Origin: Gammaproteobacteria bacterium
Lineage (GTDB): Bacteria; Pseudomonadota; Gammaproteobacteria; Pseudomonadales; Ketobacteraceae
Assembly: GCA_013178375.1 (NCBI GenBank)
Contig: JABLXQ010000023.1
Location: forward strand, 1-64,000
Direction of reading: 5' to 3'
Length of the DNA stretch: 64,000 nt
A program made the position numbers and the translations under genes. Shown here one piece after another: positions 46,814-56,031 of the stretch (position 1 is its first letter; each line of letters opens with the position of its first letter). The notes under the pieces were generated by a model, which was not told where the DNA came from, searched no databases, and worked only from the letters and a program-made list of their open reading frames with translations.

Positions 46814-48412
46814 ATGAAAAATAAAAAGCGGAATCTGAATCCCAACGCGCCATTGCTGTATCCGGATCATGCGCGCCCGAAAACCCGCCGTGATTTTATC
46901 CGTCAGGGTTTGCTGACCGGCGCGGCTACGGTGCTGGGCCCCGGTCTGCTGGGTCTGTTCGCCAATCCGCGCCAGGCTTACGCGCAACTGGCAGGTGATA
47001 TCAACACGCTGCGTACCAGCTGCGGCATCACCGTGCAGGGTGCAGGCAAGATTCCTTTTATCTGTTTCGATCTGGCGGGCGGCGCCAACATTGCCGGCTC
47101 CAACGTATTGGTCGGGCAGCGCGATGGCCAGGAAGATTTTCTCACCACCGCCGGCTACAGCAAGCTGGGCTTGCCCGGTGACATGGTGCCTGCCATCACC
47201 ACGGTGCAGAACACGACCACCACTGCCTTCATCAATAACCAGCTGGGCCTGCTGTTCCATACCGACAGCGCGTTCCTGCGCGGCATTCTGAACAAGGCAT
47301 CCCCGGGTGCGCTGGCGATGACCGATGGCGCCGTGATTCCGGCCCGTTCCGAAAATGACACCGGCAATAATCCCCACAACCCCATGTACGGCATCTGGAA
47401 AGCGGGCGCCGATGGTGAGCTGCTGACCCTGATCGGCTCGCGCCCCTCTGATTCCGGCGGCAACTCCATGGCACCGGCGATGATGATGGACCCCAGCGTG
47501 CGCCCCACCAAGATCGACCGTCCCAGCGATGTGACCGGCCTGGTGGATACCGGCAAGCTGGTGGGTCTGCTGGACCAGGCCGATGTGGTGAACGTGATGG
47601 AATCCATTGCCCGCATCAGCGAGCAAAAAATGGCGAAGCTGGACCCGATTGCCGGCGTGACCGTCAGCCGCGAGGACACGATCCGCGAGATGGTGCGTTG
47701 CGGATATGTGAAAAGCGCGGATCTGGCGGACCGCTATGGCAACCCAACCACGCTGAATCCGGTGGCAGACGTGGATATCGTCGGCGCTGCCGGCATTTTT
47801 TCCACCAACGATTTCAACAGTGACGGCGAATTCCAGAAAACCGCGTCGGTGATGAAGCTGGTGGTAAACGGTTTTTCCGGCGCCGGTTGCATCACCATGG
47901 GTGGATTCGATTACCACACCGGTGACCGGTCTACCGGCGAGGCGCGGGATTTCCGTGCCGGCCAGTGCATGGGTGCCTGCATCGAATACGCTCACCGCGT
48001 GGGCGTGCCGCTGATGCTGTATGTGTTCAGCGACGGTTCGGTGGCCAGCAATGGCATGGTGGACGATTCCGCCGAAGGCCGTGGCAAGGGCGTCTGGACC
48101 GGCGACAACCAGTCCACCGCCGCCTCGTTCTATCTGGTGTACAACCCCGGTGGCCGTCCGACCCTGATCGGTGGTGATATTGCCCGTCGCCAGATTGGCT
48201 GGTTCCGTGGCAACGGCGATGTGGAAACCGCATCCAGCCCCGCCGCCAACAACGTCAATTTGCTGGTGGAAACGGTCGCGCTGAATTACATGGCGCTGCA
48301 TGGCGATCAGGCCCAGTTCACCACCCGCTTCCCGGGCCAGGGCCTGGGTAATGGCACCATGCGCGATAGCCTGCTGTCGTTCAATCCGATTGTGAGTGGC
48401 ACCATCGGCTGA
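46814..48412 (+). CDS. Tat-exported DUF1501-like protein
   Basis: A 532-residue protein; start at the second ATG (46814), which has GAGG eight bases upstream, while 46808 is too close to it. The N-terminus has a twin-arginine signal (TRRDFIRQGLLTGAATVLGPGLLGLF, cleavage near AYA). This implies export in folded form and probably a bound cofactor or metal. The body resembles DUF1501-type proteins of the sulfatase-like superfamily, which pair with cytochrome-domain proteins in planctomycetes. The cytochrome-Tat pairing is repeated here in a gammaproteobacterial setting. Enzymatic role unknown. Confidence 0.8.
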   Translation: MKNKKRNLNPNAPLLYPDHARPKTRRDFIRQGLLTGAATVLGPGLLGLFANPRQAYAQLAGDINTLRTSCGITVQGAGKIPFICFDLAGGANIAGSNVLVGQRDGQEDFLTTAGYSKLGLPGDMVPAITTVQNTTTTAFINNQLGLLFHTDSAFLRGILNKASPGALAMTDGAVIPARSENDTGNNPHNPMYGIWKAGADGELLTLIGSRPSDSGGNSMAPAMMMDPSVRPTKIDRPSDVTGLVDTGKLVGLLDQADVVNVMESIARISEQKMAKLDPIAGVTVSREDTIREMVRCGYVKSADLADRYGNPTTLNPVADVDIVGAAGIFSTNDFNSDGEFQKTASVMKLVVNGFSGAGCITMGGFDYHTGDRSTGEARDFRAGQCMGACIEYAHRVGVPLMLYVFSDGSVASNGMVDDSAEGRGKGVWTGDNQSTAASFYLVYNPGGRPTLIGGDIARRQIGWFRGNGDVETASSPAANNVNLLVETVALNYMALHGDQAQFTTRFPGQGLGNGTMRDSLLSFNPIVSGTIG

Positions 48413-48785
48413 TCAGATCGTTTTGAGGGTCGAAAAAAAGCCCGGTTCGCCGGGTTTTTTGTTGACTCTGCCAATCTGCACCGGCCACTTCGGCCTGAAT
48501 CACTTAGTCCAGTCTATTCGCCATTCACGCTCCCCTGACAACCATTCCGCCTGTGCCTTCTTCCAGTTCTGTACCGTTTGTTTGCGAGCCAGCGCTGGCC
48601 GCCGGACAAACTGGCCAGCATTCGTCTCATACCTGCCCTATCAAGGCCGATACTTACAAGATACTGGCGTATCTCCCGCGCTACGATAACCAGCAAAGTT
48701 TGGAAATGTGAGTGTCACTTCATTCTGATCAGTCAGATGAAGTCCTCAAGTTCAAATAACAAAAATAATCCGGGAGCCATTTTCG
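48413..48785. other. Intergenic region, 373 bases
   Basis: Starts with the strong terminator at 48433-48460. The rest holds no supported gene. A purine-rich GGGAG lies nine bases before the 48786 start. No promoter with good consensus was seen. Confidence 0.5.
48433..48460 (+). terminator. Rho-independent terminator of the multihaem operon
   Basis: CCCGG-TTCG-CCGGG stem-loop flanked by A7 before and T6 after, 20 bases past the stop of the Tat-protein gene. The A/T flanks make it work in both directions. Confidence 0.93.
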
Positions 48786-50861
48786 ATGAGACCAGTTCGA
48801 GCTGTTTGCTGCATTGCAGCGTTGCTGGCAACACTAAATGGTTGCAAAATGCCGACGGCCAACCATGTGGAAATGGGTTTGCCTGGCGTTGGATTGGAAC
48901 ACGGCAATTTCTACGCGAACGGATTTCCCACCGATTTGCGTCGCGACGATCAGGGCAACATCGACATCGACGACTTTCCCCGCCAGATCCATTGGCTGAC
49001 CAAACGCTATGTCAATGGCATTCAGCAGACGGCGAACGGCTATCATACAGCCATGCCGGTGTACTTGCCGTTCGCAGCGGCGATCGATCTGGATGCCATG
49101 TCCGACAACGATGTGGATTACACCGATCCGCAGTCGCCGGTGCAGTTGATTGATGTCGATATCGAATCACCGGAGTATGGACGACACTTTCCTCTGCAGC
49201 TCTCGCAAACCAATATACCTGACACCTATCGGCCAAAACATCTGCTGCAAGTGAGCCCCACGCTCGGCGTCAGTTTGCGCCCGAACACTACTTATGCGTT
49301 GATCGTGTCAGATGCTGCACCGCTAACAGGATTGAATTATTGGGAGCAGCATCCGCAACTGTCCGCCGTATTGATTCCCTCGCGCAATGAGGTGCCTCTG
49401 TCCGATACCGTCAATGCTGTCTATGAACCCTTGCGCAACTATCTGACACAGAACAACATCGATCCAGGCAGTATCGTTGGCGCCACCGTCTGGACCACCG
49501 GCGATCCGCTTTTGCGCTTTCACCAGGCTTCCGAACAGGTAGCAATGCGGGCGGAAAAATTGCCCGCATTGCCTGTCAGTGAACTGGATACGCTGGATGA
49601 TTATCCCGGCTATTGTGTAATACGCGGCTTTGTGGATTTGCCCAGCTATCAGAAAGGCGTGGCGCCGTACTGGCTGTCCGGCGGTGAAATTGAATTGAAT
49701 GCGAACGGTGAACCGCTGGAACAGCGCACCCGTCGCGCCGAGTTTGTGCTGACCATTCCCAAGTTCACGCCAATGCCGGCTGCAGGATTTCCGTTGTTGT
49801 CCTATGTGCACGGTGCCAGCGGCAATGCCCGTCAGGTGTACGATCGCGGTGAATTCGATCATGTCGATCTTGCCCATTACCCCTATTACATTGGCAAGGC
49901 GGGTGAAGGCCCCGCGCAGATTGCAGCAGAACGTGGCTGGGCCAGCAGCGGGCTGGCGGGGCATACAGCCCGCGATCATATTGGCCAGGTTCGCAGTCTG
50001 TTTGGCACGTCGGTCTACAACCTGTTCAATCCCGTAGGCTCGCTTGGCGTTTACCAGACGATGGCGTGGGAGCGAATTTATTTCCGCCGTATCATTGAGC
50101 GAATTGAAGTGAACCGCGCGCTGTGTCCCGACGCCGATCCGGGGCCGGGGCAAACGCATTTCCGCATTGATCCGGACATGGAGGTGAACTTGGGGCAATC
50201 CCAGGGCAACTGGGTCAGCTCATTGATGGTGGCCGCCGATCCACGTCCTTATCAGGGGGTTATTTTTTCCGGTGCTGCTGGTACCTGGACACGACTGTTT
50301 AACAACAATCCCGGTTTTGAGCTGACGATGAACACTGCCGTCATCAACCGGATACCGCTTCTCAACCTGGATGACGCGCACCCGTTTCTGATGCTGATGG
50401 AATGGCTTCTGGGTCCGGTTGAAGCCGCGACGAACATTGAAACCCTGATGCGCTATCCCACCAAAACGCCGCCGCACGTGATTGGTTTTTCCGGCTACAA
50501 TGACTACCTGTTGCCGGAAGCCACGCAGCGGCCATTCTTTATGGCGCTGGGATCAGATCTTGCCGGTGAGGATGTCGGTGCGTCCGACCGGCGCACGTTC
50601 ATGCCTCACATCAGCATCGCTGGGGCGCAACAGCTTGCCTATCCGGTTTCGAATAATTTTCAGGTGCCCGGCTATGGTCCGCGTATCAATGTGGTGATGC
50701 GGTATCGTGGCGACAATCCCGCGTTGCTGTACAACGGTCACGAAGTACTGTTCCAGTCAGACGCTGTCAAACATCAGTACGGATGCTTTCTGCAGCATCT
50801 GGCCGCAGGAATCGCGCCGGTTGTCACGGAAGGTTTTGTGCAAGGTGATCCATGCCTGTAA
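48786..50861 (+). CDS. Large lipoprotein alpha/beta hydrolase
   Basis: A 691-residue protein with a lipoprotein-type signal (AALLATLNGCKM, Cys near 20). The C-terminal half has an alpha/beta-hydrolase nucleophile elbow GQSQG with Ser472, plus an upstream LLSYVHGASGNA segment that could form the oxyanion region. A His near the C-terminus (NGHEVLFQ or KHQYGC) is a candidate for the triad. The N-terminal 270 residues are a non-catalytic domain with SPTLGVSLRPNTTYALIVSD, reminiscent of Ig-like modules. Resembles large secreted lipase/esterase-like proteins; substrate unknown. Confidence 0.72.
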   Translation: MRPVRAVCCIAALLATLNGCKMPTANHVEMGLPGVGLEHGNFYANGFPTDLRRDDQGNIDIDDFPRQIHWLTKRYVNGIQQTANGYHTAMPVYLPFAAAIDLDAMSDNDVDYTDPQSPVQLIDVDIESPEYGRHFPLQLSQTNIPDTYRPKHLLQVSPTLGVSLRPNTTYALIVSDAAPLTGLNYWEQHPQLSAVLIPSRNEVPLSDTVNAVYEPLRNYLTQNNIDPGSIVGATVWTTGDPLLRFHQASEQVAMRAEKLPALPVSELDTLDDYPGYCVIRGFVDLPSYQKGVAPYWLSGGEIELNANGEPLEQRTRRAEFVLTIPKFTPMPAAGFPLLSYVHGASGNARQVYDRGEFDHVDLAHYPYYIGKAGEGPAQIAAERGWASSGLAGHTARDHIGQVRSLFGTSVYNLFNPVGSLGVYQTMAWERIYFRRIIERIEVNRALCPDADPGPGQTHFRIDPDMEVNLGQSQGNWVSSLMVAADPRPYQGVIFSGAAGTWTRLFNNNPGFELTMNTAVINRIPLLNLDDAHPFLMLMEWLLGPVEAATNIETLMRYPTKTPPHVIGFSGYNDYLLPEATQRPFFMALGSDLAGEDVGASDRRTFMPHISIAGAQQLAYPVSNNFQVPGYGPRINVVMRYRGDNPALLYNGHEVLFQSDAVKHQYGCFLQHLAAGIAPVVTEGFVQGDPCL

Positions 50862-51171
50862 CGTCTGTACTAGCGGCTACCATGACTGCCGTTTTTACGG
50901 TTTTGAATCTTCTTCGCCATGTCACAAGATCAGAATGAAGTGGAGCTTGCGCGGCACGCACTGCTCCACTCGCCTCCTTCCAGTAACAAAAACTGAAAAA
51001 TAATGCGCCCGCCCGCTATCTATGGCAGCCTCGCCGGCTTTGGCTGTCGGTAAATTTTCACGCATTCAAGCAGAATCTCCTGTGTGCTAGAGTACGGGAA
51101 AATCCTACTTTTGAAATCGGCTATTTTCGGGGGGATTACCGAATTTTGCGGGCATGTGAGAGGGGCCAACC
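50862..51171. other. Intergenic region, 310 bases
   Basis: No gene supported. A weak CCGT-TTTT-ACGG hairpin followed by TTTT near 50890-50905 may end transcription of the hydrolase gene. Otherwise nothing recognisable. Confidence 0.4.
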
Positions 51172-52086
51172 ATGCGCTGGAAATCAGAACGTCGCAGCAG
51201 CAGTGTCGAGGATCAGCGGGGCGCCTCACCGAATTATGCGGCGAGTGGTGGTGGAGGGTTGGTCCTGTTGTTCCGGATTGTGCCCCTGCTGCTTCGTACC
51301 AAGGGAGGCAGGATAATTCTGCTGGTGGGCGCAGTAGTGGTATTCGGGGGCCAGTTTTTTGGCATTGATGTGCTGTCCCTGCTGAGTGGGCAGGGCGGCG
51401 CGGTGCCGGCGCAGTCCGCTCGCTATGAACCCACTGCTGAAGACAAGGAGCTGGCGGACTTCGTTTCCGTGGTTCTGGCCGATACCGAGACAACCTGGCA
51501 CAAGCAGTTTCAGACCATGGGTGCCACCTATCAGGAACCCAAGCTGGTTTTGTTTTCTGGCGCCGTCAATTCCGCCTGTGGACTGGGGCGTGCTGCAATG
51601 GGGCCGTTTTATTGTCCGGGTGATCACAAGGTCTATATTGATCTGTCGTTTTATCGTGATCTGAAGCAGCGCCACAATGCGCCGGGCGATTTCGCGCAGT
51701 CTTACGTGATCGCGCACGAGGTCGGGCATCATGTGCAGAATCTGTTGGGTATTTCCGGCAAGGTTGAAAGCATGAAGGGGCAAGCGGGCGAGGCCAAGGC
51801 CAATGCGTTGTCGGTGCGGCTGGAGTTGCAGGCCGATTGTTTCGCGGGCATTTGGGCGCACGCGGCGAATGTCGACAGGAAGTTGGTTGAAGCGGGCGAT
51901 ATTGATGAAGCTCTGAATGCGGCGTCGGCGATTGGTGATGACCGGTTGCAGAAGCAGGCCCAGGGTTATGTTGTGCCGGAAAGTTTTACGCATGGGACGT
52001 CGGAGCAGCGCAGGAAGTGGTTTGGCGCTGGGTATACAGCTGGGGCGGTGAAGGCTTGTGATACTTTTGCTGCGAAGCCGCTTTAG
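51172..52086 (+). CDS. Neutral zinc metallopeptidase (YpfJ family)
   Basis: A 304-residue member of the YpfJ family of putative zinc peptidases. The N-terminus has RSSSVEDQRG, one membrane helix follows (about 43-66, IILLVGAVVVFGGQFFG), then a periplasmic-side domain with HEVGHH (HExxH from H182, with E183 and H186) and the conserved LELQADCFAGIWAH that supplies the third ligand. It has a strong GAGAGGGG site. Membrane-anchored protease; targets unknown. Length and motifs are normal for the family. Confidence 0.93.
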   Translation: MRWKSERRSSSVEDQRGASPNYAASGGGGLVLLFRIVPLLLRTKGGRIILLVGAVVVFGGQFFGIDVLSLLSGQGGAVPAQSARYEPTAEDKELADFVSVVLADTETTWHKQFQTMGATYQEPKLVLFSGAVNSACGLGRAAMGPFYCPGDHKVYIDLSFYRDLKQRHNAPGDFAQSYVIAHEVGHHVQNLLGISGKVESMKGQAGEAKANALSVRLELQADCFAGIWAHAANVDRKLVEAGDIDEALNAASAIGDDRLQKQAQGYVVPESFTHGTSEQRRKWFGAGYTAGAVKACDTFAAKPL

Positions 52087-52169
52087 AGAAGCTCTGAATA
52101 ACGTAGTGGTTGTTCAGAGGTTCCCTGACGCTACTGTGGTTCGAGTGATGGGAAAAAAATATTGTCGTG

Positions 52170-52739
52170 GAAACCCATTACTCCGAGTTTTGTGCCCAAC
52201 TTCACGCGCAAGGGCGCTGCCGCTTATGTCCGGCAGGAATTTGAGGATTCCCTCCGCTGCGGTCGTCTTGAGCACGGCTCTTTGCAAGCATGAGTGCCTG
52301 GTTGCACTCAGTTGCAAGCGGCGGGGCTTCTGCCCCAGTTGCGGTGTCAGGCGCATGGCCGAGTGCGCGACGTTACTGGTGGACGAGGTGTTACCGGCCA
52401 TTCCCATTCGCCGGTGGGTGCTGAGCTTCGCTTATCAACTGTGCCTGCTGCTGGCCCAGCAACCGGCAATGATGGGTAAGGTGCTAAAGCTCACAGGATA
52501 GATCCATTGAGGAGTACCGCAATGCAATGACATGGATGCAGCGGCTCAAGCGTGTCTTCAATATTGATACCGAGCACTGCGAACGCTTCGGTGGGCACGT
52601 CAAAGTCGTTGCATGCGTCGAAGACTCTGCCGTGATCTAAAAGATTCTGAGACATCTGGCGCTTAAGGAATCACCACCGGTACCCAGCATCAATGACGCA
52701 ACAGTGCCGCCGGATCAGACGGCTTTGTTCCAGCGTTAA
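52170..52739 (+). pseudogene. Decayed IS91-family transposase
   Basis: Broken remnant of an IS91-type transposase. Translated pieces in changing frames match the family: AAAYVRQEFEDSLRCGRLEHGSL, then after a frameshift near 52280 ALSCKRRGFCPSCGVRRMAE (zinc-binding region) and LLVDEVLPAIPIRRWVLSF. The central catalytic part (about 250 residues) is missing. A C-terminal piece follows from 52529 (MTWMQRLKRVFNIDTEHCERFGG), with an in-frame TAA at 52638, and ends PPDQTALFQR with TAA at 52737. Clearly non-functional. Left as a scar of a transposition next to the metallopeptidase gene. Confidence 0.88.
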
Positions 52740-53003
52740 ATAATCCCATCGATAGGATCGCCAACGACTTGCTGCGGTAACACGGCAGGAAGAGCTGCGC
52801 CTGCTAGATTCTCCTTTCAAGAAAGTCGGCGAAAAATTCGGCGATCGAGCCTCGGAACTCAGGGGACGCAAAGGCGGGGATTGGGTATTGACGGGGCAAT
52901 TGGGTCGCTTGTGCCTCGGATTTCTATGATAGGATTTCAAAGGAAAGGGGCTTTGTACTTCCTATCCTTTGATTCAGTGACGAAACAACAGGAGGGATCC
53001 ACC

Positions 53004-55577
53004 ATGTTTAAGCTATTCATCCAATCCACTCTTACCCGGCAACCATCGTCGAGAGCAGGGTTGAGCAGATCGTTAGGGATTTTCGTTAAGAAAATGTTAT
53101 TGCTGGCCATCATTCCTGCATTGACGAATTGCGTCAAGATTGAGGGTTCAGCCGAATTGCGCAGCAGTGCCGGTGACCCCTATTCGTTTGAAGGCGCAAC
53201 AGTGGAAGTGTTTGACATGAACGCTGCTGCAGCCTTGGGCACGGGCAGAACAGTGAAAGCGGTCGGGAAAGCCTCAGCGACTGATGGCACGATTTCCTTG
53301 CGCGTTCTCAGCAGAAAGATCGACGACAACCTGCTGTATGGCGTCGAATTCAAATGCCCGCCCGACAACGACGCCGATGCCTGCACAGTGGAATCACCCT
53401 TGCGCATCGTATTAAGTGGCGCGCAATTGAAAGCAGGCGGCTGGAAAGCCTCGGTACTGACCGAAACCATCTTCCACAATATCGCATACTACATTGGTGC
53501 TGGTTATCCCAGCGACGAAACCCAGCAGATGTTTGACCATTACGCGGGTGCGTTATTGCTGGCACCCACAGGTGGCGCAGACACCTATGACGACGTTCTG
53601 GCATGGAGTCCTGCCTTAACGGATGAACTCAAGCGTCCAAACCAACTGGGTACTGTCAGTGAGTCTCTTGCGGGTGGAATTGGCAATAACGATATCAAGC
53701 TGCTGGCACGGAGCGCAGTCAACCCCATCGTGACTACTAGCCTGCTTTCTGGCACTTCGGAACTTGCGCAGTTCTGGGACGTGGTGGTGGCAAACGGCTA
53801 CGCTTACATGGTGGGACTGGATGTGGGTTTGGTGATCGTGGATGTACGGGATGTTGAAAATCCTGTGCTCGTCGGACGAACCTTCGCCCTTGGCGCGACA
53901 CGCGAACTGGTGTTGGCGGGTAACTTTGTGTACGCCGTAACTTCGTCCCGTGTCAGCATTGTCGATGTCAGCAATCCCGCAGCGCCAGTTTATCGCGGAT
54001 CGTTTTCCGTGCCCGGCGGCGACGCCTGGGATGTGGACGTCGAAGGAGAATATGCTTATGTCGCCTCCAACACCGGTTTGCATCTTTTCAATGTCACAAA
54101 TGCTGCCTCGCCCCTCCTCGTTGCCAGCATGCCAGGAATACTACCGGATTCCGTCACCGTTTCCGGCAACAATGTTGTGATCACCAATATCGATCGATTT
54201 CACATGATTGATGTGAGCAACCCCGCAGCGCCAGTGTTGTTATGGACCAGCCTGCCTCGTCCCAGCTCCATCTCGCCCCTCTTAGAGATGACCTCCGACT
54301 ACATCTATTACACAACGTCGAGCACGCTGTACGTCTTCGATATACGCAACCTCACCTCGCCCAGGTTGGCAGGACAAATGAAGGCGAATTTGTACGGCGG
54401 AAAAAAACTGGTTTTATCCGGCGACACGCTTTACGTGGCAGCGTCCGCAATGGCGTTCGATGTCAGCAATCCGTCGGCGCCGGAGCTGAAAGGACAACTG
54501 GGCATTACCGGCTTTTCAGCCTCATTGGCCGCTGATGGGGAATTCGTCTACATCACCAAGGGCGATACAACGCTATCCATCGCCGATCCGGATACTGTGG
54601 TGCAACCGTTAACGCAGTCAGCAAATCTCGCCATTCTGGGAGGTGCACGCGATCAATTCACGCCCTCCGCTGATCGCGCCTATTTACGCGTGCTTGATGG
54701 CAGCTTTTCGATATTTGATTTGAGCGATCCGCTGGCGCCGACACTTTTATCGAATTTCTTACCGCCAAGACCGCAAGTAGCCTCTGTCGTCGCAGCTGAT
54801 AATTATGCGTTTATGGCTAACACCTTTCATCAGGCGATACAGGTGGCCGACATCAGCAATGGATCACGGCCGGTTATGCTGGCAGTCAACGTGCCGCTTT
54901 ATAACGGCAGCTATGTGAATGGTGATGAAGGAATCAGGAGAATGGTTCTGGACGGCCCGCGCATTTTTGTACCCTGGGGCCACAGCGATGGTTATGGCGT
55001 GCCGGACTGCCTCGATCAAGGTGTTGGTGGTATTGGCGGATTGTTCACGGTGGATATCGCCATACCCACCGCCCCCGCTATCGCGGGTCATGTGTGCTTA
55101 CCCGAAGAAGCCGAGGCAGTTGCGGTAACCGCCGATCATGCTTATGTGACACTGGGAAATCGCTTGCTGCAGATCGTCGAGATCAACGATCTTTCTCAAC
55201 CCGCCCTCGCTGGCAGTCTGCAACTCTCCACTGTCGCCAGATCGGTTGCCGTTGCAAACGATCATGTCTGGGCAACCGAAGGTGTCAATGGTATTGAAAT
55301 TGTCGACGTCAGTGACTCAGTCGCACCGCAGTTAATTACCGACATCAACACGCCTGGAGAAGCCGGCGGTGTCGCCTTCAAAGGCAATTATGCCTATGTA
55401 GCGGACGGCATCAGTGGGTTGTTAATGTTTGATGTCAGCAACCCGGCCGTCCCAAAACTGATAGCTAGCGCCAGCACCCGAGGCGCTGCCTTCTCGGTTT
55501 TCTTTAAGGACGACTACCTTGTTACGGGCACTACGCACGGCATCGAAATGTTTCGCACATTGCCCGTGTCTAATTAG
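53004..55577 (+). CDS. LVIVD-repeat beta-propeller lipoprotein
   Basis: An 857-residue protein; start at ATG 53004 with GGAGGG upstream, since the open frame back to 52881 enters the IS91 scar. A hydrophobic stretch leading to the possible lipobox LTNC (Cys near 38) precedes an N-terminal domain of about 200 residues. A long series of LVIVD-type propeller repeats follows (GLVIVDVRDVENPVLVGR, SIVDVSNPAAPVYRGSF, LHLFNVTNAASPLLVAS, EIVDVSDSVAPQLI, LLMFDVSNPAVPKLIAS). Such repeats mediate surface or cohesive interactions in bacteria. Probably an outer-membrane or secreted binding protein; partner unknown. Confidence 0.85.
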   Translation: MFKLFIQSTLTRQPSSRAGLSRSLGIFVKKMLLLAIIPALTNCVKIEGSAELRSSAGDPYSFEGATVEVFDMNAAAALGTGRTVKAVGKASATDGTISLRVLSRKIDDNLLYGVEFKCPPDNDADACTVESPLRIVLSGAQLKAGGWKASVLTETIFHNIAYYIGAGYPSDETQQMFDHYAGALLLAPTGGADTYDDVLAWSPALTDELKRPNQLGTVSESLAGGIGNNDIKLLARSAVNPIVTTSLLSGTSELAQFWDVVVANGYAYMVGLDVGLVIVDVRDVENPVLVGRTFALGATRELVLAGNFVYAVTSSRVSIVDVSNPAAPVYRGSFSVPGGDAWDVDVEGEYAYVASNTGLHLFNVTNAASPLLVASMPGILPDSVTVSGNNVVITNIDRFHMIDVSNPAAPVLLWTSLPRPSSISPLLEMTSDYIYYTTSSTLYVFDIRNLTSPRLAGQMKANLYGGKKLVLSGDTLYVAASAMAFDVSNPSAPELKGQLGITGFSASLAADGEFVYITKGDTTLSIADPDTVVQPLTQSANLAILGGARDQFTPSADRAYLRVLDGSFSIFDLSDPLAPTLLSNFLPPRPQVASVVAADNYAFMANTFHQAIQVADISNGSRPVMLAVNVPLYNGSYVNGDEGIRRMVLDGPRIFVPWGHSDGYGVPDCLDQGVGGIGGLFTVDIAIPTAPAIAGHVCLPEEAEAVAVTADHAYVTLGNRLLQIVEINDLSQPALAGSLQLSTVARSVAVANDHVWATEGVNGIEIVDVSDSVAPQLITDINTPGEAGGVAFKGNYAYVADGISGLLMFDVSNPAVPKLIASASTRGAAFSVFFKDDYLVTGTTHGIEMFRTLPVSN

Positions 55578-56031
55578 CTCATGATGGGACCTCCCCGGCT
55601 CTGCCGGGGATATCTACAACCCGACACTCCCTCCTATGTCGCTACTTTTTTTGGCGTACTGGGCAGTTTGTTAGGAGGCGGAAAAAGAAGACACTGAATG
55701 AAAAAACTTTTTAAAGCAATGATGTTGTGATCGAGAATACAGAAACCATTTTCTCAGGTTTCTTTCGCGTACGACAAAGTCCAGCAGCACTTTCAGGTAG
55801 GTGCGCGAAGATTCGATAAGGGGTCAGGAATAGTAGCTTTCGACCCGAAGGAGACACTGAAGCATCTTCATGCATCGTCTGTTTCAAGCTGGGAGGGGAA
55901 GTTCGAGTTCGAGTCCACATGCTCAGGTTTTCTGCCCCAAGCTGACATTCGCCAAAATATTTTCACTCCTTGCTGTATCGATATACATGACAGTGGTATG
56001 GCCTACTCTCCAGTTGGCACATATTAAAAAA
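55578..56031. other. Intergenic region, 454 bases
   Basis: Convergent gap between the LVIVD gene and the SDR operon. It begins with the hairpin at 55592-55610. The rest is AT-richer than its surroundings and holds no supported gene, RNA or repeat. Confidence 0.5.
55592..55610 (+). terminator. Hairpin after the LVIVD gene
   Basis: TCCCCGGC-TCT-GCCGGGGA, a perfect 8-base stem with a 3-base loop, 15 bases after the stop codon. No clear T-run follows, so it may act with Rho or as a 3' end stabiliser. Confidence 0.6.

Noticed and set aside
46697-48301. 534-codon minus-strand frame opposite the Tat-exported gene
   Set aside because: Shadow frame; the plus-strand gene has a good ribosome binding site, a Tat signal and a terminator.
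52881-53003. Upstream extension of the LVIVD frame
   Set aside because: It runs into the IS91 scar; GGAGGG lies directly before the ATG at 53004 and the signal-like region begins there.
55898-55917. tRNA-like TTCGAGTCC stretch
   Set aside because: The flanking bases do not form a T-stem and no cloverleaf can be built around it.
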